DNA of 64,000 nucleotides from Phyllobacterium myrsinacearum (GTDB lineage Bacteria > Pseudomonadota > Alphaproteobacteria > Rhizobiales > Rhizobiaceae): contig NZ_PVBT01000001.1 of assembly GCF_002980555.1 (NCBI RefSeq), positions 310,001 through 374,000 on the forward strand, read 5' to 3'. A program made the position numbers and the translations under genes. The notes under the pieces were generated by a model. It was not told where the DNA came from and searched no databases. It saw only the letters and a program-made list of their open reading frames with translations. Of this stretch, positions 35,404 to 44,393 are shown one piece after another (position 1 is the stretch's first letter; every line of letters begins with the position of its first letter).

Positions 35404-37695
35404 TCACAGCTTTTCGAGTTCGGTATCGGCCGGTTTCACGCTTGCCAGTGCTGCCGCGATGGGTGCCGCGAGCGGCGGAATCATCGACACGCTTTTCTTG
35501 TCGGCGCCGTCGGTCTTCAACGCGTCCCGGTTGAAGGGAAGCGTGCGCAGGCGTTTGCCGGTGGCCGCAAAGATGGCATTGGCGAGAGCGGGCGCCGCCG
35601 AAACCGTCGCGGTCTCGCCGATACCTCCGGGGGATTCGCTGCTCTTGACGTGATAAATCTCGATCTTTGGCGCCTCATTGTTGCGCAGGATGCGGTAGTC
35701 GTGAAAATTGCTCTGGTCGACGCGGCCATCGGTGAAGGTGATGCCGCTGTAGAGCGCCGCGGAAAGACCGAAGATCAGCCCACCTTCGATCTGCGCTTCC
35801 ACCGTGTTCGGATTGATGGTGATGCCGCAATCCACCGCCACAACCGCGCGGTGCAGGGTGATTTCGCCAGCCGGTGACACGGAAATTTCCAGCACCGCGG
35901 CCATGTAGCTGCCGAAGGCATCGTGCAGGGAGATACCCCGGCCCATGCCAGCGGCAAGCGGCGTGCTCCAGCCGGATTTCTCGGCGGCAAGTTCAAGCAC
36001 GCCCGCTGCCCGCGGCTGGTTTCTGGTCAGGGTGCGGCGGTATTCCACCGGGTCCTTGCCCGCCGCATGGGCGAGTTCGTCCATGAAGCTTTCAACCACG
36101 AAGACATTGTGCGTGGGGCCAACCCCGCGCCACCAGGTGATGGGAACGGGCGGGTCCTCGCGCACCCAGTCGACCTGGATGACAGGGAGGTCATAGGGCG
36201 GTTTGGCCGCGCCTTCGACCGCATCATCGTCCAGCTTGTCCTCGGGCCAGCCGCCCGGAATGTAATTTCCGAGCACCGAGCCGCCAGCCACATGGTCGAC
36301 CCAGACGGTTGGCAATCCGTCGGCACCCAGACCAGCGGATATGCGGTCGTAATAGGCGGGGCGGTAGAGGTCGTGCTGGATATCCTCTTCGCGGGTCCAG
36401 ATGACCTTGACGGGATAGCTCACCTGCTTGGCGATGGCGGCAGCCTGCGCCACGGATTCGGCCACGAGACGCCGTCCGAATCCGCCGCCGATGAGCTGGT
36501 TGTGCAGGATGACCTTGTCGAGCGGCAAGCCCGTCACCTGTGCGGCGAGGCCCTGCGCGATAGCCGGGACCTGCGTGCCGACCCAGATTTCGCATTCATC
36601 CGGCCGCACATGCACGACGCAGTTGATCGGTTCCATCGGTGCATGGGCAAGGAACGGCAACTCGTATGTCGCCTCGACCTTCGTGGCGGCGGCTTTCATC
36701 CTGCCGTCCACATCGCCTTCCTGCCGCGCCATGATCGGCTTCTTGCGCTCGGACGCTGCTTTCAGCGCCGCCATGATATTGGCGCTGGCAAGGTTGGCGT
36801 TCGCCCCGTCGACCCAGCTGATGTCGAGGGCTTCCAGGCCCTTTTTTGCCGCCCAGAAATGATCGCCGATGACGGCAACGGCATTGTCCAGCCGGACGAT
36901 GTCGCGCACGCCGGGAACGGCGCGGGCCGCCCTGTCGTCGACATCCCCGAGCTTGCCGCCGAGGACGGGGCAGGCGGCGACGGTTGCGACCTTCATATCG
37001 GGCACGCGGATATCGATGCCGTATTTCACCGCGCCGTTGACCTTGCCCGGCGTATCCAGCCTGCGGCTCGACTTGCCGATCAGCTGGAAATCCTTCGGGT
37101 CCTTCAGTGTGACCTGCGATGGAACCGGCTGCCGGGCGGCCGCGTCGGCAAGCGCCCCATAGGCAAGCTGGCGTCCGGTTGGCTGGTGGGTTACCACGCC
37201 GAGCCTGGCCACGCATTCGCCCGCGGGTACGGACCATTCTGCTGCGGCTGCTGCAATCAGCATCATCCGCGCGGTTGCACCGGCCTTGCGCAGGGGCTCC
37301 CACGTGGCCCGCATGGAGGTGGAGCCGCCGGTCGCCTGTCCGCCCAAAGCTGCGGTGGCGTAGAGCTTGTCGTTCGGCGGCGCATCGACGGCCTTCACCT
37401 GGTCAAGGCCGACTTCCAGCTCCTCGGCAATCAGCGTGGCTTCGCCGGTATGGGTGCCCTGACCCATTTCGATATTGGGAAGGATGAGGGTGATCAGCCC
37501 GTCAGTACCGATGCGGATGAAGGCGTCGGGTGCAAAGGCGGCGGTGACATCGCCGTCGACCGGCTGCGCGGTGCTCGCTGCAAGCACGGGTTTGATACCT
37601 GCGCCGAACAATGCAAATCCCAGAAGCAGTCCGCCGCCCTGCAGGAAGGCGCGGCGGGAGGTGGCTGTTGTCGGGGAGGAGGATGGCTTGCTCAT
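35404..37695 (-). CDS. Molybdopterin-binding aldehyde/isoquinoline oxidoreductase large subunit
   Basis: 763 aa, xanthine-oxidase family (IorB-like). The twin-arginine signal is TSRRAFLQGGGLLLGFALF, so it is exported folded with its cofactor. Further motifs are GQGTHTGEATLIAEELEV, HAPMEPINCVVHV, GGGFGRRLVAESVAQAA, WWRGVGPTHNVFVVESFMDE and the catalytic Glu loop SPGGIGETATVSAAPALANA. It oxidises an aldehyde or N-heterocycle; the substrate is not readable. It works with the 2Fe-2S subunit upstream and the triheme cytochrome downstream. Confidence 0.92.
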   Translation of the reverse strand: MSKPSSSPTTATSRRAFLQGGGLLLGFALFGAGIKPVLAASTAQPVDGDVTAAFAPDAFIRIGTDGLITLILPNIEMGQGTHTGEATLIAEELEVGLDQVKAVDAPPNDKLYATAALGGQATGGSTSMRATWEPLRKAGATARMMLIAAAAAEWSVPAGECVARLGVVTHQPTGRQLAYGALADAAARQPVPSQVTLKDPKDFQLIGKSSRRLDTPGKVNGAVKYGIDIRVPDMKVATVAACPVLGGKLGDVDDRAARAVPGVRDIVRLDNAVAVIGDHFWAAKKGLEALDISWVDGANANLASANIMAALKAASERKKPIMARQEGDVDGRMKAAATKVEATYELPFLAHAPMEPINCVVHVRPDECEIWVGTQVPAIAQGLAAQVTGLPLDKVILHNQLIGGGFGRRLVAESVAQAAAIAKQVSYPVKVIWTREEDIQHDLYRPAYYDRISAGLGADGLPTVWVDHVAGGSVLGNYIPGGWPEDKLDDDAVEGAAKPPYDLPVIQVDWVREDPPVPITWWRGVGPTHNVFVVESFMDELAHAAGKDPVEYRRTLTRNQPRAAGVLELAAEKSGWSTPLAAGMGRGISLHDAFGSYMAAVLEISVSPAGEITLHRAVVAVDCGITINPNTVEAQIEGGLIFGLSAALYSGITFTDGRVDQSNFHDYRILRNNEAPKIEIYHVKSSESPGGIGETATVSAAPALANAIFAATGKRLRTLPFNRDALKTDGADKKSVSMIPPLAAPIAAALASVKPADTELEKL

Positions 37696-37714
37696 GCTGG
37701 CTATCTCCCTTTTC

Positions 37715-38167
37715 TCAGGCCTTCGCGGCCTGCTTTATCGCCGCTCGGATCCGGGTATAGGTGCCGCACCGGCAGATATTGCCGGACATGGCGGCGTCGA
37801 TATCCCGGTCGCTGGGGGCGGGGTTGCGGTCGAGCAGGGCCGAGGCGGACATGATCTGCCCGGACTGGCAATAGCCGCACTGGATGACCTCGAGGTCAAG
37901 CCAGGCGTCCTGTATCTTCTTGCCCGCGGGCGTCGTGCCGATGGCTTCGATCGTCGTGACCTTGCGGGCGCCGACGGAAGCGACAGGCAGGACGCAGGAG
38001 CGGACAGGCCGCCCGTCGAGCTGTACCGTGCAGGCGCCGCACTGGGCGATACCGCAACCGAACTTGGTGCCGGTCAGGCCAATGACGTCACGCAGCACCC
38101 AGAGCAGAGGCATATCCTCCGGCACATCCACATTGCGTTCTTCGCCGTTTACATTCAGGGCTATCAT
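37715..38167 (-). CDS. (2Fe-2S)-binding small subunit of molybdenum hydroxylase
   Basis: 150 aa, IorA-like. The plant-type ferredoxin cluster has [15 protein letters not shown] and a following Cys (RSCVLPV). The second cluster has [12 protein letters not shown] and [12 protein letters not shown]. It transfers electrons from Moco to the cytochrome. It is first of the three-gene operon; no maturation (XdhC/MocA-type) gene is present in the window. Confidence 0.93.
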   Translation of the reverse strand: MIALNVNGEERNVDVPEDMPLLWVLRDVIGLTGTKFGCGIAQCGACTVQLDGRPVRSCVLPVASVGARKVTTIEAIGTTPAGKKIQDAWLDLEVIQCGYCQSGQIMSASALLDRNPAPSDRDIDAAMSGNICRCGTYTRIRAAIKQAAKA

Positions 38168-38400
38168 TCGGCCGCTCCTCGGTTATCCGCATCCCGTGGG
38201 ACAGGTGTCAAAGTCAACGCAGCATAGATGATTGTTGGCACAGAAAAGCAGTGCTTACCAGAGGTAGTAACGGGAAGGTGATAAATGCCGGCCGCAAGGG
38301 CGCTGCCATGGAGCGCCGGAATGCGCCGGCAAAATACAACCGGTGGCGTTACGCCTGCTCGCGTATCGCCAGAGATAGATTTCCAAGGTTCACCGGATGA

Positions 38401-38502
38401 TCAGATGGCGAGGATAACCGCAGTCACCATCAGTGCGCCGAAAAAAATGACCGAGCATGTCATCCAGTTGGATAAATCGCCATTTTCTTTAACGTGTCGC
38501 AT
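38401..38502 (-). CDS. Small membrane protein (33 aa)
   Basis: 33-residue ORF MRHVKENGDLSNW followed by one hydrophobic helix to the C terminus. The ribosome site AGGAGG lies exactly 6 nt before the ATG, which is better than most sites in this window. Its function is unknown. Flanking DNA from 38168 to 38776 has no other supported gene. It may be transcribed with or independently of the NtrY-type kinase gene 274 bp upstream. Confidence 0.55.
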   Translation of the reverse strand: MRHVKENGDLSNWMTCSVIFFGALMVTAVILAI

Positions 38503-38776
38503 CGCCTGCCTCCTGTTGAGCGTAGCCGGATAATCCAGCGCGTTCTCAAGGATCACGAACACCCGCCGCTGACTCTGATGGTCAACGATCATTTTTGCCC
38601 GGAGTGATTCATGTCCTGCTGCCGGAGCGTGCGGAACGGGTGTTCAGCCATCCGGATTACAGCGAATGGACTATAACACTTTCAGCTGTGCCGCTCAATT
38701 TGTTGTCCGCCACGCAATCATCACATTTGATATCGAAGCCGTGAAATTGCGTTAACTTTTCGTTAAAATCGCGTGA

Positions 38777-40951
38777 TCAGGTCACGCGCGGAAAGACCAT
38801 GCGCACCAGGGCACCGCGCCCTTCATGGAAACTCGCCGGTGCATCGTGCATCTCCAATTGCCCGCCGTGATCCTCGACAATCTTCTTGACGATGGCCAGG
38901 CCAAGGCCGGTTCCCTTTTCGCGGGTTGTCACATAGGGCTCCAGCAACTGGTGACGGTTTTCCGCTGGCAGCCCCTTGCCGTTGTCCAGCACCTCGGCAA
39001 CGATGGAAGGACCGTCGGCCATGGCCCGCACCAGGATGTGTCCTTCGCTGATGACGCCGGTCTGCAGCACCGCATCGATGGATTCCGATGCGTTCTTGAT
39101 GATATTGCCGAATGCCTGCCCCAGGAGGCGGCTGTCGAAATTGCCGATCAGCGGTTCGCCGGCGAATTCGTGGGCAAATTTGATCTGGCTGTTGCTGATT
39201 TCGACAAGGAAGGATGCATCGCGCAGAACATCGCGGATGTCGGTCGCCGCCAGTTGCGGCTTGGGCATGCGCGCGAATTCGGAAAACTCGTCCACCATGC
39301 GGCCGATATCCCCGACCTGCCGGATGATGGTCTCGGTGCACTGGTCGAAAACTTCACGGTCCTCGGTGATAACCTTGCCATAGCGGCGGCGCAGCCGTTC
39401 GGCGGAGAGCTGAATAGGTGTCAGCGGATTCTTGATCTCGTGGGCGATGCGCCGGGCCACATCGGCCCAGGCGGAGGAGCGGTGCGCAGCCACCAGATCG
39501 GTGATGTCGTCGACGGTCACCACGTAGGAGGTGTTGTGCGTATCCGCATCTTCCCGGGTGATCTGGACATTGAAGGAGCGGGCAACGCCGTTACGGGTCA
39601 TGGCGATCTGCTTGCGGCTGGACGAGCGGCCGCTGTCGCGCGCCGTGGTGAACACTTCGCCGAACTCCGGCACGAGTTCCGTCAGGTTGCTGCCGATGGT
39701 GGAGACGTGGTCACCCAGCAGCATGGTTTCGGCCGGCCGGTTGATAACGGCGATGTCGCCTTCCGTGTTGACGCTGATCACTCCGGCGGTCACCCCCGAA
39801 AGCACGGCTTCGGTAAAGCGCCGGCGCTCGTCGATCTGCTCCTTGGCTGAAATCAGGTCGGTATGCTGGGTCTTCAGCTGCTGCACCATATTGTTGAAGG
39901 TGAGGGACAGCGAGCCGATGTCGCCATCGGAGCCGCGCACGGGAACCGAGACGTCGAAATCGCCGGTTGCCACCTCTTCCGCCGCGCCGATGAGCAGGCG
40001 GATCGGCTGAACCACGCGGTTGGCCACGGCGATGCCCGTCCAGACGGCGGTGAGCAGCAAGAGCAGCGTGAGTTCGATATAGAGCAGCGCATAGGCGATC
40101 TGCGTGTTCTTGCGGTTGCTGGCCAGCGATTGATATTCGCTGTTGTTGTCGGTCATGATCCGCATATTGTTGAGGGCCGAGGGATCGATGGTGCGCACGG
40201 TGTAGAGATAGAGATCGGGCAGGGCCTGCGTCTTGATGACGGCACCGACGAGATTGGTGGCACCTGGCGGGATCAGCACCGGCCGGTCGCCGGCGGCGCC
40301 GCGCAGCGCCGACAGGGGAACCGGCGGCAAGGTATGGTCATTGATGAGGCTGGCGCTGACGACGGGTGTGCCGCTCGAATCGACCAGGGATGCGCCCAAG
40401 AGGTTGTTGCGGCCGGCATCATAGGTCAGCCAGTCGGAAAAGGCGCCGCGATCCAGGCTGAAAAGCATGCGCCGCTGGTCGAGCTCGATGACCATGGACA
40501 GGGTCGTGGTCAAAAGATTCTGCGCATTGTCCTCGGTATAGGACTGCGCTGCTTTGATGGACATGTCGATGATCTTGTTGTTGTCGACATTGATCCATGA
40601 ATTCAGCCGGTTGTCGAGGATGATCAGGGAAAAGCACGCCACGATGATCGACGGAATCGATGCGATCAGCGCAAAGATGAAGGCAATGTTGGTGTGCAGA
40701 TTATTGTGCTTCTCCTTGTTCTTGAACAGGAAGAGTTTTCGTACCGTCGCATAGGACAGGTAGACCAGCAGCAGGATCGAAACGGTGTTGGCGGCGATGA
40801 TGAGCTGGGTGATCTCTTTTGTCGGCGAGATGCTGGTGATGCCCATCATGACGATGAACGAGGCAATCGTCGTGGCCAGAGCCAGCAGCGTCATATAAAG
40901 CGCGCCCCTGGGCAGAACCTGTTGTTTGATCTCGGTTTCGCTGGAGGACAT
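38777..40951 (-). CDS. NtrY-type membrane sensor histidine kinase
   Basis: 724 aa. Three N-terminal membrane helices (about 17-112) are followed by a periplasmic domain (to about 285), a further helix (about 288-310), HAMP (VVQPIRLLIGAAEEVATGDFDV), PAS (FTEAVLSGVTAGVISVNTEG), HisKA with phospho-His near 505 (ARRIAHEIKNPLTPIQL), and HATPase (NIIKNASESIDAV, EVLDNGKGLPAENR, EKGTGLGLAIVKKIVEDHGG). The layout and LTPIQLSAERLRRRYG are those of NtrY, which controls nitrogen/redox responses through NtrX. There is no NtrX or other response regulator beside it, so the partner is elsewhere or this is a paralogue. Confidence 0.92.
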   Translation of the reverse strand: MSSSETEIKQQVLPRGALYMTLLALATTIASFIVMMGITSISPTKEITQLIIAANTVSILLLVYLSYATVRKLFLFKNKEKHNNLHTNIAFIFALIASIPSIIVACFSLIILDNRLNSWINVDNNKIIDMSIKAAQSYTEDNAQNLLTTTLSMVIELDQRRMLFSLDRGAFSDWLTYDAGRNNLLGASLVDSSGTPVVSASLINDHTLPPVPLSALRGAAGDRPVLIPPGATNLVGAVIKTQALPDLYLYTVRTIDPSALNNMRIMTDNNSEYQSLASNRKNTQIAYALLYIELTLLLLLTAVWTGIAVANRVVQPIRLLIGAAEEVATGDFDVSVPVRGSDGDIGSLSLTFNNMVQQLKTQHTDLISAKEQIDERRRFTEAVLSGVTAGVISVNTEGDIAVINRPAETMLLGDHVSTIGSNLTELVPEFGEVFTTARDSGRSSSRKQIAMTRNGVARSFNVQITREDADTHNTSYVVTVDDITDLVAAHRSSAWADVARRIAHEIKNPLTPIQLSAERLRRRYGKVITEDREVFDQCTETIIRQVGDIGRMVDEFSEFARMPKPQLAATDIRDVLRDASFLVEISNSQIKFAHEFAGEPLIGNFDSRLLGQAFGNIIKNASESIDAVLQTGVISEGHILVRAMADGPSIVAEVLDNGKGLPAENRHQLLEPYVTTREKGTGLGLAIVKKIVEDHGGQLEMHDAPASFHEGRGALVRMVFPRVT

Positions 40952-41123
40952 GCATCAGCCTCGTTGGGTCAGTCCGTTCGATAACGGCGACCGCAGTATT
41001 TCCCCTCGTGGATTATCGGGCGGGGTGGCGCTTGTAAAGCAAGCTTGCATTCAGGCACCGGTTTGAGGCAACAGGAAGTCCGTGCGTTGCTGATCTGCCA
41101 CGCGGCCCGGCTGGAGTATCGAT

Positions 41124-41630
41124 ATGACGATCCGCAGGATTCTGAAATTCCCCCATCCCGATCTGCGGGCGAGGGCGGAGGTTGTCACCGTGTTTGATGA
41201 CGGTTTGCAGCAGCTTGTTGCCGACCTTCTCGACACGATGCGCGATGCGCCCGGCATCGGCATAACCGCGCCGCATGTCGGCGTCCTCAAGCGCGTTGTC
41301 GTCATCGAGCTTGCGGATGGTCAGGGCGTGCGGTCCTATATCAATCCGGCGATCGAGTGGGCGTCGGATGTTCTGGTCAGGAACATGGAGGGCAGCGTAT
41401 CGATGCCCGGCATGAATGACGAGGTCGAACGTCCGGCGGCAATCCGCATCCGCTATCAGGATGTATCGGGCACGGCGCAGACGCAGGAGGCGGACGGGCT
41501 GCTTGCCGTTTGCCTGCAGCACGAAATCGATCAGCTCGACGGCATTTTCTGGCTGTACCGGCTGTCGAGGCTTAAGCGCGACCGGCTGATCAAGCGGTTC
41601 GAAAAGCAGCAGCGCATTCAGATCGCTTAG
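41124..41630 (+). CDS. Peptide-deformylase-like protein with altered active site
   Basis: 168 aa with the full deformylase fold length. All three signatures are changed: motif 1 GxGLAAxQ reads GIGITAPHVG, motif 2 EGCLS reads EGSVSMPG (metal-ligand Cys lost), and motif 3 HExxH reads HEIDQ (second His lost). So two of three metal ligands are absent and normal deformylase activity is unlikely. It may bind formylated or N-terminal peptides without cleaving, or act in another way. GGAG precedes the ATG. It is divergent from the NtrY-type kinase and followed by a PAS-GGDEF gene. Confidence 0.88.
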   Translation: MTIRRILKFPHPDLRARAEVVTVFDDGLQQLVADLLDTMRDAPGIGITAPHVGVLKRVVVIELADGQGVRSYINPAIEWASDVLVRNMEGSVSMPGMNDEVERPAAIRIRYQDVSGTAQTQEADGLLAVCLQHEIDQLDGIFWLYRLSRLKRDRLIKRFEKQQRIQIA

Positions 41631-41775
41631 CCCACCGATGTTTGAGTGTAGCATAGGGTTGAACGGGTGACCGATAATTAACCTTAGATTGCAGTATTTG
41701 ACTTGACGCTCCGGCTCTCCCGTCGCCAAAGTAGGCATGCTGCGGCGATGACCGCAGAGGAGCGAAGATTGCGTA

Positions 41776-43173
41776 ATGCCATCGAGTAAGTCGCGAAACT
41801 CACCATTCGATACTCAAAATGAGCGTGGTGGCGACCGCTTGCTCCAGATTGAAGCCGTCTACGACAAGGTCCCGGTCGGGCTGTGCTATCTCAATCGCGA
41901 CGGCATCTTCGTGACGGTCAACGACCAGCTTTCCCGCATGCTTGGGGTCAGCAGCGATCATGCGGCTGGCCGGTCGGTGGAGGATGTCGTGCCCGACCAC
42001 GCTGCCCTGCTGCGCGCCAGCCTGGTCGCGGCCCTGAAGGAAAAGCCCATTCCCGATCACAAGATGCAGCGGGGGACTGAAACGCTGATGATTTCCGCCG
42101 CTCCGGTGACCAATGACCTTGGGGAAGTGGCGGGAATTTCGGTGGCCTATACCAATATCACCAATATGACGCAGATTTCCGAGCGCTTGGCCGAAATCGA
42201 ACAGCGAACGACCTATGCGCTTGAAAGTGCCGGGCAATGGATATGGGACATGAACATCGCCACGAACCGGGTCTGGCGTTCGCCGCAATACCGGACGCTG
42301 CTTGGGCTGGACCCGGCTAGCCCGGCGGCGGAGAACGTGGCGTGGGATATCGTTCATCCCGATGACAAGGCCCGGACAATCGAGGCATTCGAAGATGTCG
42401 TCAGCGGCCGGAAGCCGCATTTCGAAGCGGTTTACCGGGTGCAGCGCGGCAGCGGCGGCGAGGCGTGGATACTCAGCCGCGGCAAGATCGTCGAATATGG
42501 TCCCGATGGATCACCGCTGCGGCTGCTTGCCACCAGCGTCGATATCAGCAGCCAGAAACAGATCGAAGAAGAGCTTTCCCTGACCGTCCGGCTGCGGATG
42601 GAACTGGAGCGCAAGCTGCTTGAAGCCAACCGGAAACTGAAAAAACTGTCGGAAAGCGATCATCTGACGAGCCTGCCGAACCGGCGCAAGTTCAGCCGCC
42701 TGCTCAAGCGGGAATATGAGCGGGCGCGCGATGACGGGCAGCCGCTGGCCTTGCTGATGATCGATATCGACTACTTCAAGGCCTATAATGATGTCTATGG
42801 TCATCTGGCCGGGGACCGGTGCCTTGTGCAGGTGGGGCGTGTCCTCAGCAAGGTGATCGGGAAGGGGACCGGCGTTGTCGCGCGTTTCGGCGGTGAAGAG
42901 TTTGCGGCACTGCTGCCCGGCGCCAGCGTCGATGAGGCGGCGGATATTGCTGCGACTTTGCTGGAGGCGGTTACCGGCCTGCAACTGGATCATGAGGATG
43001 TTCCGGCTGGCCGGACATCGGTGAGCATCGGCATCAGCGCGCTTGCGCAATTGCCCCCCTCGACCCAGGACGGTGCGGATGCATTGGTGAACCTGGCTGA
43101 CCGGGCTCTCTACGAAGCAAAACGCGCCGGGCGCGGCAGGGTGCGTGTCTGGGGCAGTTTTTCAACCGATTAG
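41776..43173 (+). CDS. PAS-PAS diguanylate cyclase
   Basis: 465 aa, cytoplasmic. Two PAS domains (about 25-140 with YDKVPVGLCYLNRDGIFV; 150-270 with ALESAGQWIWDMN, WDIVHPDDKART) precede a coiled linker and a GGDEF domain (about 295-460: DHLTSLPNRRKFSRLL, LLMIDIDYFKAYNDVYGHLAGD, ARFGGEEFAALLPG). The GGEEF signature is intact, so it should make cyclic di-GMP. The inhibitory RxxD site before GGEEF is missing (KGTG there). The input signal is unknown. Confidence 0.92.
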   Translation: MPSSKSRNSPFDTQNERGGDRLLQIEAVYDKVPVGLCYLNRDGIFVTVNDQLSRMLGVSSDHAAGRSVEDVVPDHAALLRASLVAALKEKPIPDHKMQRGTETLMISAAPVTNDLGEVAGISVAYTNITNMTQISERLAEIEQRTTYALESAGQWIWDMNIATNRVWRSPQYRTLLGLDPASPAAENVAWDIVHPDDKARTIEAFEDVVSGRKPHFEAVYRVQRGSGGEAWILSRGKIVEYGPDGSPLRLLATSVDISSQKQIEEELSLTVRLRMELERKLLEANRKLKKLSESDHLTSLPNRRKFSRLLKREYERARDDGQPLALLMIDIDYFKAYNDVYGHLAGDRCLVQVGRVLSKVIGKGTGVVARFGGEEFAALLPGASVDEAADIAATLLEAVTGLQLDHEDVPAGRTSVSIGISALAQLPPSTQDGADALVNLADRALYEAKRAGRGRVRVWGSFSTD

Positions 43174-43177
43174 GGGT

Positions 43178-44227
43178 TTACCGGCCCGGCGTGCGGATGG
43201 TTTTGCGCCAGATCATCGACGCGTGCAGATTAACGGACCGGTTGGCGGCATCAACATCGCCGGTGCCGCTTGTCAGCCAGGCGACACTGGTCCTGACGAT
43301 GTCTTCGACCGGCTGGGCAAATGTCGTCAGCGCATAGGATGACCAGTCTGCCTGGGGGATGTCGTCGAAACCGGTGACGCAGAGCTCCTCCGGAATGCGC
43401 AGGCCGAAATCGTGACGCGCGCTGTCCATGAGCCCGAACGCCATGAGATCGTTGACGCAGAAAACCGCATCGGGGCGGGCGGTTTCGGTGAACAGCATCC
43501 GGGCAATGTGCTGCCCGCTCTCATACACCGTATTGCCATGGCGTATGACCGTCACCTCGAGCCCGAATTCGGCGGCGGCGGCGGTGAAACCGTGCTCGCG
43601 CGCCATCAGGCTTGGCGTGCCGACGGCCGAATTGGCAAAGGCCAGACGGCGGCAGCCGGCGCGCAGGAAGGCATTGACGGCGGCCCGCGCGGCGCGCCTG
43701 TCGTCGAGATTGATGCGGAACGGCCCTTCGATCTCGTCATCCCGGTTGATCAGGACAATGCGCTGCCCGCTGTCGAGGCAGAGTTTGGTGATCGCCTTGT
43801 CGGGCAGGCCGGAGAGCAGGATCGAGGCGTCCGCCCGGTAATTGAGCGTCTGCCGCAGAGCGGCATCGACACTGCCGTCGGAGCGGTCCGTGTTGATGAT
43901 CATGCACACCTTGCCGGCCTTCTGCAGCGCATGGGACAGTTCCCGCACCAGCCGGGCGCGGTAGGGCGTGTCCATTTCCGAGGCAACGAGACAAACGATG
44001 CCGCTTTCGCTGCGCATCAGGCCGCGGGCGAGCTGATTGACGTGATAGCCGAGGGCATCGGCTGCCTCGATCACGCGGCGGCGCGTCTCGTCGGATACGC
44101 TGGCACCAGGCGTGAACGTGCGTGAAACCGCCGAGCGCGATACGCCGGCTCTTTTCGCAACGTCCTCGGCGCTGATGAATGATTTGTTCAACGAGATTTC
44201 CACCCGGGCAACATTCGGCTTTTCCAT
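43178..44227 (-). CDS. LacI-family transcriptional repressor
   Basis: 349 aa. The N-terminal HTH and hinge read SAEDVAKRAGVSRSAVSRTF, VSDETRRRVIEAADALGYHV and NQLARGL. The periplasmic-binding-protein-like effector domain has IVCLVASEMDTPYRARLV, ILLSGLPDKAITK and PDAVFCVNDLMAFGLMDSAR. The start MEKPNV is 3-17 bp from an operator copy, fitting autoregulation. It is divergent from the ABC importer operon, so it is almost certainly its regulator. The inducer is unknown. Confidence 0.92.
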   Translation of the reverse strand: MEKPNVARVEISLNKSFISAEDVAKRAGVSRSAVSRTFTPGASVSDETRRRVIEAADALGYHVNQLARGLMRSESGIVCLVASEMDTPYRARLVRELSHALQKAGKVCMIINTDRSDGSVDAALRQTLNYRADASILLSGLPDKAITKLCLDSGQRIVLINRDDEIEGPFRINLDDRRAARAAVNAFLRAGCRRLAFANSAVGTPSLMAREHGFTAAAAEFGLEVTVIRHGNTVYESGQHIARMLFTETARPDAVFCVNDLMAFGLMDSARHDFGLRIPEELCVTGFDDIPQADWSSYALTTFAQPVEDIVRTSVAWLTSGTGDVDAANRSVNLHASMIWRKTIRTPGR

Positions 44228-44230
44228 AGA

Positions 44231-44244
44231 TTGCACACGATTGC
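44231..44244. promoter_or_regulatory. LacI operator copy 1 (at the repressor start)
   Basis: TTGCACACGATTGC, differing by one base from the copy at 44330-44343. It lies just upstream of the repressor start codon. Confidence 0.6.
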
Positions 44245-44327
44245 CTATCTCTGCAAGCCGGATACATCCAAATTTTATCGGGCAAATATCCTAAGTCGAC
44301 TTGACATGAACTGTCTGCTTGTGAAAC

Positions 44328-44347
44328 TTTTGCACACGCTTGCAAAA
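44328..44347. promoter_or_regulatory. LacI operator copy 2 (ABC operon promoter)
   Basis: TTTTGCA and TGCAAAA arms around CACGCT, close to the consensus of LacI-family sugar repressors. It is 46 bp before the substrate-binding-protein start. The copies are 99 bp apart centre to centre, so a repression loop is possible. Confidence 0.7.
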
Positions 44348-44393
44348 ACAAGCAGCGGCATGGAGGTGCCGTTTTTTCAGGGAGGAGAAATTC

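Noticed and set aside
34088-35653. Plus-strand frame running through the cytochrome c gene
   Set aside because: Shadow of the triheme cytochrome; three CxxCH sites prove the minus-strand frame.
35923-37854. 643-codon plus-strand frame
   Set aside because: Antisense to the molybdopterin subunit gene; no domains.
38285-38533. 82-codon plus-strand ORF
   Set aside because: No ribosome site, and it overlaps a minus-strand small ORF that has a perfect one.
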